Source of the DNA: Falsiroseomonas sp050563535
Lineage (GTDB): Bacteria; Pseudomonadota; Alphaproteobacteria; Acetobacterales; Acetobacteraceae
Length of the DNA stretch: 64,000 nt
Assembly (NCBI RefSeq): GCF_050563535.1
Contig: NZ_JBNXUO010000024.1
Span: 16,988 to 80,987, forward strand
Direction of reading: 5' to 3'
In this document: one piece after another, positions 1 through 8,098 of the stretch
How positions within the stretch are numbered: the stretch's first letter is position 1
Layout: every line of letters begins with the position of its first letter
The notes under the pieces: model-generated
Databases searched by the model: none
Seen by the model: only the letters and a program-made list of their open reading frames with translations
What the model was told of the DNA's origin: nothing
Translations under genes and position numbers: made by a program

Positions 1-35
1 CCGCGCCCCCACCGCCCCCACGCGACGCGCGGCGC

Positions 36-884
36 GTGCTGGGCGGGATGGGACTGATGGTCCTGTGCTGCCTGTTCTTCGGCGCCATGGGCGCCTGCTA
101 CCGCGCCGCGATGCTGGACGGGCTGCCGGTGGCGGTGGTGCCCTTCGCGCGCGGCGTCGTCACGATGCTGGTCGTGCTGCCCTGGATGCTGCGGAACGGA
201 CCGGCCACCCTCGCCACTCGGCGCCCCGGCGCGCACCTGTTCCGCTGCGCGGCGGGCCTTGGCGGCTTCATGCTGCACATGCTGGCGATCCTGTGGATGC
301 CGCTGGCCGACGCGGTCGCCATCATGCATGCGCGCCCGCTCTGGGCGCTGCCGCTGGCCTTCCTCCTCCTCGGCGAACGGGTCGGCTGGGACCGCGCGGT
401 CGCGGCGGCGGTGGGCTTCGCGGGCGTGCTGGTCATCGTCGGGCCCGACATGCTCATCGGCGGGGAACTGCACCCCGGCACGGCCGCGGCGGTGGCGGGC
501 GGCATCTCCGGCGCGCTGGTGCTGATCGCCATCAAGCAGCTTTCCGGCACCGAGCCGCCGGCGCGGGTGGTGGCCTGGTACGCGATCGCCAGCGTGGTCG
601 TCTGGGGGCCGGTCTCCGCGCTGGTATGGCAGCCGCCTTCGACCGCGGCCGTGCTGCTGGTCGTCGCGGGTTCGCTGCTCGCCATCCTCGGCGATTTCTG
701 CGCCTCCTGGGCGGCGCGAAGGGCCCCGGTCGGGCTGCTCGCGCCGATGGAATACGTTCAGATCCCGGCCAGCGCCGCCTTCGGCGTCCTGTTCTTCGCC
801 GAGACGCCGGGCTGGGCCCTGCTGTGGGGAACGCTCATCATGCTGGGCGCGACCCTCTACCTGGCACGGAAGGCCGGGCGATGA
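36..884 (+). CDS. EamA/DMT-family transporter (possibly 5'-truncated by window edge)
   Basis: The product is an all-helical hydrophobic protein of about 282 residues with two roughly equal halves, the layout of drug/metabolite transporters with two EamA domains and about ten membrane spans. Such proteins export amino acids, nucleosides or drugs; the substrate cannot be read from sequence. The first start seen is a GTG near the window edge, and the frame stays open to base 3, so the true start may lie upstream. The stop is 21 bases before the next gene, an FAD oxidoreductase on the same strand, so the two probably share a transcript. Family assignment is firm; substrate unknown. Confidence 0.85.
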   Translation: MLGGMGLMVLCCLFFGAMGACYRAAMLDGLPVAVVPFARGVVTMLVVLPWMLRNGPATLATRRPGAHLFRCAAGLGGFMLHMLAILWMPLADAVAIMHARPLWALPLAFLLLGERVGWDRAVAAAVGFAGVLVIVGPDMLIGGELHPGTAAAVAGGISGALVLIAIKQLSGTEPPARVVAWYAIASVVVWGPVSALVWQPPSTAAVLLVVAGSLLAILGDFCASWAARRAPVGLLAPMEYVQIPASAAFGVLFFAETPGWALLWGTLIMLGATLYLARKAGR

Positions 885-905
885 CCCGGGGCGGAGCACG
901 ACACC

Positions 906-2321
906 ATGGACCCTGACGACGCCATCTTCGCCCCCGGCTTCCGCACCACCCCCTGGTGGTGGGAGGAGGCGCCGCCCCCCGCCCCCTCCCCGCACGCCTT
1001 GCCGGAGGAGGCGGAAGCGGTGGTCATCGGCGGCGGCATCGCCGGGCTGTCCTGCGCGCTCGAACTCGGCCGCGGCGGCATGCCCGCGCTGGTGCTGGAC
1101 CGCGAGGCGATCGGCTGGGGCGCGTCGTCGCGCAACGGCGGCGCGCTGTCGGGCGCGGGCAGCCTGGGCCGTGCGAAGGCCGACGTGACGAAGGCGGTGG
1201 ACGCCGCGCTGCTGGCCGAGATGGTGGAGGAGGCGGAGGCGAGCTTCGATGCCTTCGAGGCGCTGGTCGCGCGCGAGGGGATAGACTGCGACTATCGCTG
1301 CTGCGGCCGCTTCGTCGGCGCGCATTCGCCCGCCGCGATGGAGACGCTCGCGAAGCGCGCCGCGATGCTGAACCGCGCCGAGCCGGGCGGGGCCGAGCTG
1401 CTGCCCCGCGCGCGCCTGGCCGAGGAACTGGGGACGCCGCACTACCATGGCGGCCTCGCGATCCGCCGCGCGGGCGCGCTGCACCCGGCGCGCTACACCC
1501 GGGGGCTGGCCGCCGCCGCGGCCCGCGCGGGCGCGACGCTTGCCGGCGGGGTGGAGGTGCTGGGCGTCGCCCGCGAGGGCGTGGGGAGAGGCGCCCGCGA
1601 GGGCGTGGGGAGAGGCGCCCGCGAGGGCGTGGGGGGTATCGCACGGGAGAGCGCAGGGAACGGCGCCCGCGGCGGGACGCGCTTCCTGGTCGCGACCTCG
1701 GCCGGCACGGTGCGGGCGCGGCACGTGATGGTGGCGACCAACGGCTACACCGGGCGGGCCACGCCCTGGCACAGACGCCGCGTGATCCCGGTGGCGAGCT
1801 ACATGATCGCGACCGAGGAGCTGGGCGAGGCGCGGGTGCGCGCGCTGCTGCCGAAGCTGCGGGTCTATGGCGACACCAAGAAGATCCTGTACTATTTCCG
1901 CCCTTCCCCGGACGGCACGCGCATCCTGTTCGGCGGCCGCGCAACCCTGTCCGACACCGACCCGCGGATCGGCGCGCGCTGGCTGCACCGCCACCTGCTG
2001 CACCTGTTCCCGCAGCTCGCGGGTGTGCGGATCACCCATGGCTGGAAGGGCAACGTGGCCTTCGCCTTCGACATGCTGCCCCATGTCGGCCTGCGCGACG
2101 GCATGCACCACGCGCTGGGCTGCAACGGCAGCGGGGTGGTGACGATGACGCATCTCGGCACCGTCGCGGCGCGGATGATGCTGGGCGGGGACAACCGCGC
2201 ATCCGCCTTCGCGCGCCTGCCGATGACGACGCTGCCCGGCTACACCGGCACGCCCTGGTTCATGCCGGTGGTGACCGGCTGGTACCGGCTGAAGGACTGG
2301 CGCGACGGCTGGCGGGCGTAG
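906..2321 (+). CDS. FAD-dependent amino-acid oxidase/dehydrogenase-like protein (DAO family)
   Basis: A 471-residue protein with an N-terminal dinucleotide-binding motif (GGGIAGL, about residues 40-46) and the SSRNGG segment typical of the DAO/PuuB-type oxidoreductases that oxidise amines or amino acids with FAD. The C-terminal part contains the NGSGVV segment that closes the FAD site. The start is preceded by GGCGGAG at a suitable distance. Residues about 222-253 are an in-frame repeat of an eight-residue unit (AREGVGRG type), encoded by 24-base tandem repeats, inserted in the middle of the substrate-domain region and absent from the usual fold. It follows the exporter gene closely, so substrate uptake or product export may be coupled. 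Substrate unknown. Confidence 0.85.
   Translation: MDPDDAIFAPGFRTTPWWWEEAPPPAPSPHALPEEAEAVVIGGGIAGLSCALELGRGGMPALVLDREAIGWGASSRNGGALSGAGSLGRAKADVTKAVDAALLAEMVEEAEASFDAFEALVAREGIDCDYRCCGRFVGAHSPAAMETLAKRAAMLNRAEPGGAELLPRARLAEELGTPHYHGGLAIRRAGALHPARYTRGLAAAAARAGATLAGGVEVLGVAREGVGRGAREGVGRGAREGVGGIARESAGNGARGGTRFLVATSAGTVRARHVMVATNGYTGRATPWHRRRVIPVASYMIATEELGEARVRALLPKLRVYGDTKKILYYFRPSPDGTRILFGGRATLSDTDPRIGARWLHRHLLHLFPQLAGVRITHGWKGNVAFAFDMLPHVGLRDGMHHALGCNGSGVVTMTHLGTVAARMMLGGDNRASAFARLPMTTLPGYTGTPWFMPVVTGWYRLKDWRDGWRA
1569..1664 (+). repeat. 24-base in-frame tandem repeat
   Basis: Units begin at 1569, 1593 and 1617 with exact 24-base spacing; the first two are identical, the third diverges at its end and a fourth, degenerate copy follows from 1641. 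The period is a multiple of three, so copy number can change without frameshift. It encodes a Gly/Arg/Glu-rich loop inside the FAD oxidoreductase. Confidence 0.9.
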
Positions 2322-2902
2322 CCGCTGGCACGGGACTTGCCCATCTGCCGCGCCGGCGGCCGGCATCCGCGCCCCTGGCATGGCCGGCGGCGCCGGACTG
2401 CACGGCGGAGGAGCACGACATGCCCGGATAGCTTGCAAGGCACGCCCCGGCCAATGCCCTTGGGCGGACCGGCCCGGCGCGCACCGACTTCCACGCCCTC
2501 GCCCCGACCTGCGCGAGGCGCCGCTGCACCTCGGTGAGGCCGAGGCGGTGACAGGCTTCGATTCCAGGGTATGGTTCGCCCCAGGCGCATCGGCGTCCGG
2601 CGTGCGGATGTCCGGTTCATGTGTCACGGCGACCAAGGGGTGGATGTGCTGTCCAAGTCGCTCCTGATCTCGGCGGACCTGTCCGGACGGCGCCCGCAGG
2701 TGGGGGCCGGTGTGCCGCGCGCCGCCGCGGGCGGCCGGGCGGAGGCCATCCGCGCCCGCCCTGCGGCCGTGCGGCACATCGCCCGGCACGACCGCGCCAT
2801 CGGCATCGTCGCGGATGGCTTCCCCCTTCCCCGGCGCGGAACCGCGGCGGGTCCGCAGACCACGCCGTCCCGCGCCACGCCCCCGAGGAGATGAAGGATC
2901 AC
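2322..2902. other. Long intergenic region without convincing gene
   Basis: About 580 bases carry only frames with Arg/Ala/Pro-rich shadow-like translations. Apart from the sigma-54-like site, the only structured item is a good ribosome-binding site (GGAGGAG, about 2406-2412) followed at 2420 by ATG and a stop after three codons, which could be a leader peptide or the scar of a lost gene. The upstream context of that site resembles the one before the oxidoreductase start at 906. I recognise no RNA gene here. Confidence 0.5.
2326..2340 (+). promoter_or_regulatory. Putative sigma-54 (-24/-12) promoter
   Basis: The sequence TGGCACGGGACTTGC matches the sigma-54 consensus TGGCAC-N5-TTGC at every conserved position, including the GG and GC dinucleotides with correct spacing. 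It lies 5 bases after the oxidoreductase stop codon and points toward the NMT1-type binding protein about 560 bases downstream. No other exact match was noticed in the window. Whether it is used cannot be told from sequence; no enhancer-binding protein gene is in the window. Confidence 0.5.
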
Positions 2903-3922
2903 ATGCTCAACCGTCGCCACCTGATCGCCGCCGCGGGCGCCGCCGCCCTCGCGCTGCCCGCCGCCCGCACCGCCCGCGCCCAGACCGCGCTGCGCTTCAC
3001 GCTCGACTGGGCGCTGCAGGGCAACCACGCCATGTGGGCAATGGCCGAGGATCGCGGCATCTACCGCCGCGAACAGCTTGCCGTGCGCATGGACCGCGGC
3101 TTCGGGTCGGGCGATGCGCTGGTGAAGGTGGGATCGGGTGCCTACGATGTCGGCTTCGCCGACTTCGCGAATGCGGTGAAGTTCAACGCCGAGAACCCGC
3201 AGAACCGCCTGGTGATGCTCTACCCGGTGTTCGACCGCACGGCGGCCGCCATCGTCACCCTGCGCGGGCGCGGGATGGAGCGGCCGCAGGACGTGGCCGG
3301 CAAGAACCTCGGCGCACCGGAAGGCGAGGCAAGCCGCCTGCTGTTCCCCGCCTTCGCGCGCGCCGCCGGCATCGATGCGCGGGCTGTGCGCTGGACCTCG
3401 ATGGCGGCGAACCTGCGCGACACGATGCTGCGGACCGGCCAGGTGGATGCGGTGTCCGGCTTCCTGTTCACCGTCCACTTCAACCTCGTCGGCCTCGGCA
3501 TCCCCGAGGACCAGATCCTCGGCTGGCCCTTCGCCGAGCATGGGCTCGACCTCTACGGCTCCGGCGTCTTCGCCCGCGCCGAATGGATCGAGCGCAACCC
3601 GGAGGCGGCGGCGCGCTTCGTGAGGGCCTCGGTCGACGGGCTGAAGGCGCTGCTGGCCGACGTACCCGGCGGCATGGCCGCGTTGAAGCGGCGCGAGCCG
3701 CTGTTCGACGAGGCGCTGGAGGCGCGCCGCTTCGCCATGACGCGCGACCGCTCCATCATCACCCCGAACAGCCGCGCCAACGGGCTTGGCCATCTCGACA
3801 TGGAACGCGCGCGGCAGCTCGTCGCGGTGAATGCGGAGGCGCTCGGCGTCGCGAACCCGCCGAGCGCGGAGAGCATGTTCACCGACCGCTTCCTGCCGCC
3901 ACGGTCGGAGCGGATGCTCTGA
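2903..3922 (+). CDS. NMT1/THI5-type ABC transporter substrate-binding protein
   Basis: A 339-residue periplasmic binding protein. It begins with a signal peptide of the Ala-rich type (MLNRRHLIAAAG..., cleavage near ARAQ, about residue 26), followed by the LDWALQGNHA segment typical of NMT1/SsuA-like proteins that bind pyrimidine precursors, nitrate, sulfonates or aromatic acids. The ATG at 2903 is preferred over one at 2891 because the latter touches the GAGGAG ribosome-binding site. No permease or ATPase is adjacent; the nearest NitT/TauT-type ABC pair (51.1-52.8 kb) lacks a binding protein, but a link is only a guess. The stop codon TGA is also the first three bases of a dispersed repeat element. 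Confidence 0.85.
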   Translation: MLNRRHLIAAAGAAALALPAARTARAQTALRFTLDWALQGNHAMWAMAEDRGIYRREQLAVRMDRGFGSGDALVKVGSGAYDVGFADFANAVKFNAENPQNRLVMLYPVFDRTAAAIVTLRGRGMERPQDVAGKNLGAPEGEASRLLFPAFARAAGIDARAVRWTSMAANLRDTMLRTGQVDAVSGFLFTVHFNLVGLGIPEDQILGWPFAEHGLDLYGSGVFARAEWIERNPEAAARFVRASVDGLKALLADVPGGMAALKRREPLFDEALEARRFAMTRDRSIITPNSRANGLGHLDMERARQLVAVNAEALGVANPPSAESMFTDRFLPPRSERML

Positions 3923-4069
3923 TACTTGGCTCATGAAGTGCTGACGCACTTCATCCTCAGGCGCCAGCGCGCCTCCGGCGCTCGGCTTCGCCGCACTTGC
4001 GGCGGCGCCCGTTCGGGCGCTCGGCCCGCTGCGCGGGCCGCAGGTCGGGATTTCGTGAGCCGGGTATGA
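3920..4069. repeat. Dispersed hairpin element, copy A
   Basis: This ~150-base element shares its first ~39 bases and its last ~13 bases (GAGCCGGGTATGA) with copy B at 45680-45836. The left part has a perfect 9-base inverted repeat (ATGAAGTGC/GCACTTCAT, loop TGAC, 3934-3955). The interior is a variable GC-rich stretch with nested inverted repeats. In both copies the first three bases (TGA) are the stop codon of the preceding gene, so it may act as terminator or as a 3'-end mobile repeat. Confidence 0.85.
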
Positions 4070-4143
4070 CCACCGGGTGAACACGGCTGGTGCCGCGGCG
4101 CGGGCTGCGGCATCAGTCCACCCGCACCGGAGGAACGGATGAG

Positions 4144-5637
4144 ATGCCGCAGAAGCTGCTGCTGACCGGGGCGCGTGTCCTCGCCCCCGATGCCCTGTCC
4201 GCGCCGAGGGCCGACCTGCTGGTGGAGGATGGCCGCATCGCCGCCCTGCTGCCGCCCGGCACCCACGCAGGCGATGCGAAGCCCTTCGATGCCGCGCACC
4301 GCCTCGTCATCCCGGGCCTCGTCAACGGGCACACCCATGGGCATGGCGGCCTGTCGAAGGGCGCGGGGGACAAGTGGGACCTTGCGGCACTGCTGACCCA
4401 TGCACCCTGGATCAGCGGCGGGCGCCTGCTGCGGGACAAGTGGCTCTCCACCGCGCTGAACGCGGTGGAGAACTTGAAGAAGGGCTGCACCGCGGTCTTC
4501 GACCTGCCCTTCGAATTCCCCTGCCCCACGACCGAGGGGCTGGACGCCATGGCGGATGCCTATGCCAGCGTCGGGCTGCGTGCGGTGATCGCGCCGATGG
4601 TCGGCGACCTCACCTTCTTCCAGGCCACGCCCGGCCTGGTGGAGGCCCTGCCCGAGCCGTACCGGACCCGCGCGGGCGGCATGCGGCTGGCCTCGATCGA
4701 GCAGATCACCGGCGCCATCGGGGCCGCCGCGCAGTCCTGGTCCCATGCGCGGCGCAACATCCGGCTTGGCTGCGCGCCCACCATCCCGCTGCACGGCACG
4801 GACGAGTTCCTGAAGGCCTGCCGCGCACTGTCGGCGGAGTACGGGCTGCGGATGCAGAGCCATGTGGCGGAAGCGCGCTACCAGGCTGCGGGGGGCGAGG
4901 CCCGCTACGGCGGCGCGACGCTGCTGGAGCACATGGACCGCCTGGGCCTGGTCGGGCCGTGGTTCAGCGTGGCGCATGGGGTGTGGCTGACCGATGGCGA
5001 CCTGGACCTGCTGGCGCGGCGCGGCGGCGGGCTGTCGCACAACCCGGGCGCCAACATGCGCCTCGCCTCCGGCATCGCGCCGGTTCGCAAGGCGGTCCGC
5101 TCGGGCGTGACGGTGGGCATCGGCACCGACGGCTCCTCCTCCTCCGACAACCAGAACATGTTCGAGGCGATGCGCCTTGCCGCCTTCGCGTCCCGCCTTT
5201 GGGAGGATGCGGAGGAAGCCGACTGGCTCGGCACCGCCGAGACGGTGCGGCTGGCCACCGCCGGGTCCTCGAAGCTGCTGGGGCTGGAAGGCGGCACGAT
5301 CGAGCCGGGCCGGGCCGCGGACCTGGTGCTGCTGGACCTGCGCCACGTCAACTGGGCGCCGCTGAACGATGCCGCCAACCAGCTTGTCTGGACCGAGGAT
5401 GGCAGCGCGGTGACCGACGTGATGGTGGGCGGCGAGTGGAAGCTGCGGGACCGCGTGGTGCTCGGCCTCGACGAGGCCAGGCTGGCGGAGGAAGCCAATG
5501 AGGCCGCCGAGCGCCTGCGCGCCGCAAATGCGGAAATCCGCGGCTGGTGTGAGGCGGTCGCGCCCCACGTCGCCTGCCATTGCCGCGCGCTGGCCAGGGG
5601 CTGGACGCGGTCGAAGCGGCTGCTGCGGGCGAACTGA
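4144..5637 (+). CDS. Amidohydrolase (cytosine deaminase/AtzA-TrzN-like superfamily)
   Basis: A 497-residue metal-dependent hydrolase. The metal ligands of the superfamily are visible: HxH at His63/His65 (GHTHGHG), His240 (SHVAE), His278 (VAHGVW) and Asp329 (GIGTDGSSSS). This set, with SHVAE followed by a second His motif, fits the mononuclear deaminase/chlorohydrolase branch acting on heterocyclic amines, such as guanine, cytosine or s-triazine-like substrates. The ATG at 4144 follows GGAGGAA with good spacing. It lies between an NMT1 binding protein and a PhnD-like binding protein, suggesting uptake and deamination of a nitrogen compound. The precise substrate is not determinable. Confidence 0.85.
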   Translation: MPQKLLLTGARVLAPDALSAPRADLLVEDGRIAALLPPGTHAGDAKPFDAAHRLVIPGLVNGHTHGHGGLSKGAGDKWDLAALLTHAPWISGGRLLRDKWLSTALNAVENLKKGCTAVFDLPFEFPCPTTEGLDAMADAYASVGLRAVIAPMVGDLTFFQATPGLVEALPEPYRTRAGGMRLASIEQITGAIGAAAQSWSHARRNIRLGCAPTIPLHGTDEFLKACRALSAEYGLRMQSHVAEARYQAAGGEARYGGATLLEHMDRLGLVGPWFSVAHGVWLTDGDLDLLARRGGGLSHNPGANMRLASGIAPVRKAVRSGVTVGIGTDGSSSSDNQNMFEAMRLAAFASRLWEDAEEADWLGTAETVRLATAGSSKLLGLEGGTIEPGRAADLVLLDLRHVNWAPLNDAANQLVWTEDGSAVTDVMVGGEWKLRDRVVLGLDEARLAEEANEAAERLRAANAEIRGWCEAVAPHVACHCRALARGWTRSKRLLRAN

Positions 5638-5765
5638 CGCAGCCGGCGCGCGGCCTGCACAGGCTTCCCGCCCGGCATGGCACCCAACCTGACGCTCGTC
5701 GGGTGGTGGTCAGCCGGGGCATGCGCCGCAGCCCTCGTCCCGGGGCTGATTCACCGCTCCGGCGA

Positions 5766-5794
5766 TTCCGCCACCGCGGATCAGGCGCTAGGCT
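5766..5794 (+). promoter_or_regulatory. Possible housekeeping promoter before PhnD-like gene
   Basis: TTCCGC and TAGGCT are separated by 17 bases. The -10 resembles others seen here (TAGCCT, TAGCGT), though the -35 is weak. A start point near 5802 would give a leader of about 28 bases. Confidence 0.3.
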
Positions 5795-5829
5795 GGCGCA
5801 CCCCACCACGCAGCCGGAGCCCCTCCCCC

Positions 5830-6798
5830 ATGCCTGTCCTGCGCCGCGGCGTCCTGGCCGCCTCCCTCCTCGCCCCCTTCGCCGCCGCAGCGCAGCAGCG
5901 GCAGGGCCCGCATCCCATGCCCGAACGGGGGCGCCGCGCCTGGGCGCAGCAGGTCCCCCAGATCCGCGTCGGCATCCTCGGCGGCGAGAACGAGGCCGAC
6001 CGGATGGGCCGCTACGGCGCCTATGGCCGGCTGATGGAGGACACCTTCGGCGTCCCCGTCCGGCTGTTCCAGGCTTCCGACTACTCCGGCGTGGTGCAGG
6101 CCTTCGCCGGCCGCCATATCGAGATGGCGTCCATGTCGCCCGCCGCCTATGCGGCGGCCTGGGCCGAATCCAACGGCAATGTCGAACCCTTCCTGGTGAC
6201 GCAGGAAGCGGATGGCAGCACCAGCTACGTGGCGGTGATGTTCACCCGCGCGGATTCCGGCATCACCAGCCTGGAAGGGATGCGCGGGCGGGCGATGGGC
6301 TGGTCGGACCCGAACAGCGCCTCGGGCTACCTGATCCCGCGCGCGGCGCTGCGCGCGCAGGGCATCAACCCCGACACCTATTTCGGCCGCTCCGGCTTCG
6401 CCGGCGGGCATGAGCAGGCGATCGTCGCCGTGCTCGGCCGGCAATACGATGCGGGCGTCACCTGGGCATCCGGCGTCGGCGAGGAGAGCGAGGGCTTCAC
6501 CCGCGGCATGCTGCGCGCGACGGCGGAGAAGGGCCTGCTCAACATGCGCGACATCCGCATCATCTGGCGTTCCCAGCCCATCCAGAACGGCCCGCTGGTG
6601 GTGCGCAAGGACACGCCGGACGCCTTCAAGCGCGACCTGACCGCCTTCCACCTGGCACTGCCGACCGCGGCGCCCGAGATCCACCGCGCGGTGGAGCGCG
6701 GCACGGTGATCGGCTGGGTCCCGACGCGGCACGAGGAATACGAGCTGTTCGTCCAGATGCGCCGCGAGGAGGCCGAGCAGCGGCGCCGCCGGAACTGA
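5830..6798 (+). CDS. PhnD-like phosphate/phosphonate-type substrate-binding protein
   Basis: A 322-residue secreted binding protein. An N-terminal hydrophobic signal (LAASLLAPFAAAAQQ) precedes the mature domain, which starts with IRVGILGGENEADR and contains the segments YSGVVQAFAGRHIEMASM and GRAMGWSDPNSASGYLIPRAAL, characteristic of PhnD-family proteins that bind phosphonates or phosphite. No phnC or phnE homologue is adjacent, so it is an orphan binding protein. The ATG at 5830 is chosen because it puts the signal peptide at the N-terminus; the ribosome-binding site is weak. The true ligand may not be a phosphonate, since orphan members are functionally diverse. Confidence 0.8.
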   Translation: MPVLRRGVLAASLLAPFAAAAQQRQGPHPMPERGRRAWAQQVPQIRVGILGGENEADRMGRYGAYGRLMEDTFGVPVRLFQASDYSGVVQAFAGRHIEMASMSPAAYAAAWAESNGNVEPFLVTQEADGSTSYVAVMFTRADSGITSLEGMRGRAMGWSDPNSASGYLIPRAALRAQGINPDTYFGRSGFAGGHEQAIVAVLGRQYDAGVTWASGVGEESEGFTRGMLRATAEKGLLNMRDIRIIWRSQPIQNGPLVVRKDTPDAFKRDLTAFHLALPTAAPEIHRAVERGTVIGWVPTRHEEYELFVQMRREEAEQRRRRN

Positions 6799-6968
6799 CG
6801 CGGCGCCTTCCCCAGCGCAGGGGGAGGCTCCGCGCCGCGCTCATGCGCCCGGTGGAACCGAACGACCCATGCGGCCGGCGCAGCTGGCCGAACGGCCGCC
6901 GCGCCAAGTGGCGCGCAGCCGAACGCGCGGAGCGCGCGCCCGGCGCTTGAGGGTCCGACAACGTCATG

Positions 6969-6995
6969 CGATCGGTCGAAGCATTCGACCGATCG
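6969..6995. terminator. Bidirectional hairpin terminator
   Basis: A perfect 12-base inverted repeat (CGATCGGTCGAA/TTCGACCGATCG) with a three-base loop lies between two convergent genes, directly after the stop of the minus-strand TctC gene. There is no long U tract on either side, so termination efficiency is uncertain. Confidence 0.7.
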
Positions 6996-6997
6996 GA

Positions 6998-7990
6998 TCA
7001 GTCCACCGTGGCCCGCGCGTCCCGCACCACCTGCGCCCAGCGGGCCACGTCGCGTTCCTGCACCGCGCGGAAATCGGCCGGGGTGCGGATCGCCGGCGGG
7101 TCGATGCCCTGGCTGTCGGTCAGCCAGCGGCGAAATTCCGGCTCCTCGACGATCTTCACGATCTCCTCGTTCAGCCGGCGGGTGATCGCCTCCGGCAGGC
7201 CGGGGGGGCCGAAGACGCCGTACCAGGTCGTGCTCTCGAAGTCGGGCAGGCCGCAGGCCTCGGCCACCGTCGGCACGTCGGGCAGCGCGGCGATGCGCTG
7301 GCGGGTGGTGACGGCCAGGCCCCGCACCTGGCCCTGCTGGATCATGCCCAGCGCCGGGCCGGTCTGGTTGAAGAAGAAATCCGTCTGCCCGCCGAGCAGC
7401 GAGGTCACCGCCCCACCCTGGCCCGGGAAGGGCACATGCACCACGTCGAGCCCCGCCCGGGTGGCGAAGAGCGCGCCGGCCAGGTGCGTCGACGCGCCAT
7501 TGCCGGTGCTGGGATAGTTCAGCGCGCCCGGCCGCGCGCGGGCATCGTTCACCACGTCCATGCAGGTGCGGTACTGCGGCCGCCGCTCGATCGAGGTGAT
7601 CATCACATTCGGCACGTCGCCGAGATGGGCGATCGGGGTGAAGTCTGTCAGCACGTTGAAGGGCAGGCGCCGGTAGAGCGTCTGGTTGATGGCGTGCGTG
7701 CCCGCCGTGCCGAACAGGATGAGGTAGCCATCCGGCCGCGCCTTTGCCACCGCGTCGGAGGCGATGTTGCCGCCCGCGCCGACCCGGTTGTTCACCACCA
7801 CCGGCACGCCGAGCGCGCGGGACAGCGGCGCGGCAAGCCGGCGCTGGTAGATGTCGACGCCGGACCCGTTCGGGAACCCCGCGAGGAACTCGATGGGCCG
7901 GGACGGCCAGGGCGCATCCTGCGCCGCCGCCGGCGCGGCACCGAGCAGGGCGAGCAGCGGGACAAGCAGGCGTCGCGTCAGGCGCATCAT
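6998..7990 (-). CDS. Tripartite tricarboxylate transporter (Bug/TctC) substrate-binding protein
   Basis: A 330-residue periplasmic protein with signal peptide ending near AAAQ. The mature part has the Bug-family hallmarks: WPSRPIEFLAGFPNGSGVD, VVVNNRVGAGGNIASDAVAKARPDG in pieces, and a C-terminal lid region. Bug proteins bind carboxylates or other small acids. No TctA/TctB membrane genes are nearby, which is usual for the many orphan Bug proteins of beta- and alphaproteobacteria. Two ATG codons are adjacent (7990 and 7987); GGAGAG upstream fits the second slightly better. It is divergent from the racemase gene with a 108-base shared upstream region. Confidence 0.88.
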   Translation of the reverse strand: MMRLTRRLLVPLLALLGAAPAAAQDAPWPSRPIEFLAGFPNGSGVDIYQRRLAAPLSRALGVPVVVNNRVGAGGNIASDAVAKARPDGYLILFGTAGTHAINQTLYRRLPFNVLTDFTPIAHLGDVPNVMITSIERRPQYRTCMDVVNDARARPGALNYPSTGNGASTHLAGALFATRAGLDVVHVPFPGQGGAVTSLLGGQTDFFFNQTGPALGMIQQGQVRGLAVTTRQRIAALPDVPTVAEACGLPDFESTTWYGVFGPPGLPEAITRRLNEEIVKIVEEPEFRRWLTDSQGIDPPAIRTPADFRAVQERDVARWAQVVRDARATVD

Positions 7991-8064
7991 CGTCTCTCCG
8001 GCCGGTCGTGATCCCGAATTGAGGCGGTCGGGACGCGTCGCGCAAGCCCCTGCGCGCGGCCTGC

Positions 8065-8092
8065 TTGCCGCGGGGCGGGGTCGCGCTACGCT
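8065..8092 (+). promoter_or_regulatory. Possible promoter giving a leaderless racemase mRNA
   Basis: TTGCCG and TACGCT are separated by 16 bases; the -10 ends seven bases before the ATG at 8099, so transcription would start at or next to the start codon. No ribosome-binding site precedes that ATG, which agrees with a leaderless message. Confidence 0.35.
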
Positions 8093-8098
8093 CCGGGC

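Noticed and set aside
1569..1664. 24-base repeats as possible iterons or origin
   Set aside because: They are within the oxidoreductase frame and no replication gene or AT-rich region is near.
2621..2902. N-terminal extension of the NMT1 binding protein to 433 residues
   Set aside because: The extension would bury the signal peptide; ATG at 2903 has a better site and gives normal length.
3931..5580. Long minus-strand frame opposite the amidohydrolase whose end lies in the dispersed element
   Set aside because: Shadow of the amidohydrolase; no ribosome-binding site or domain.
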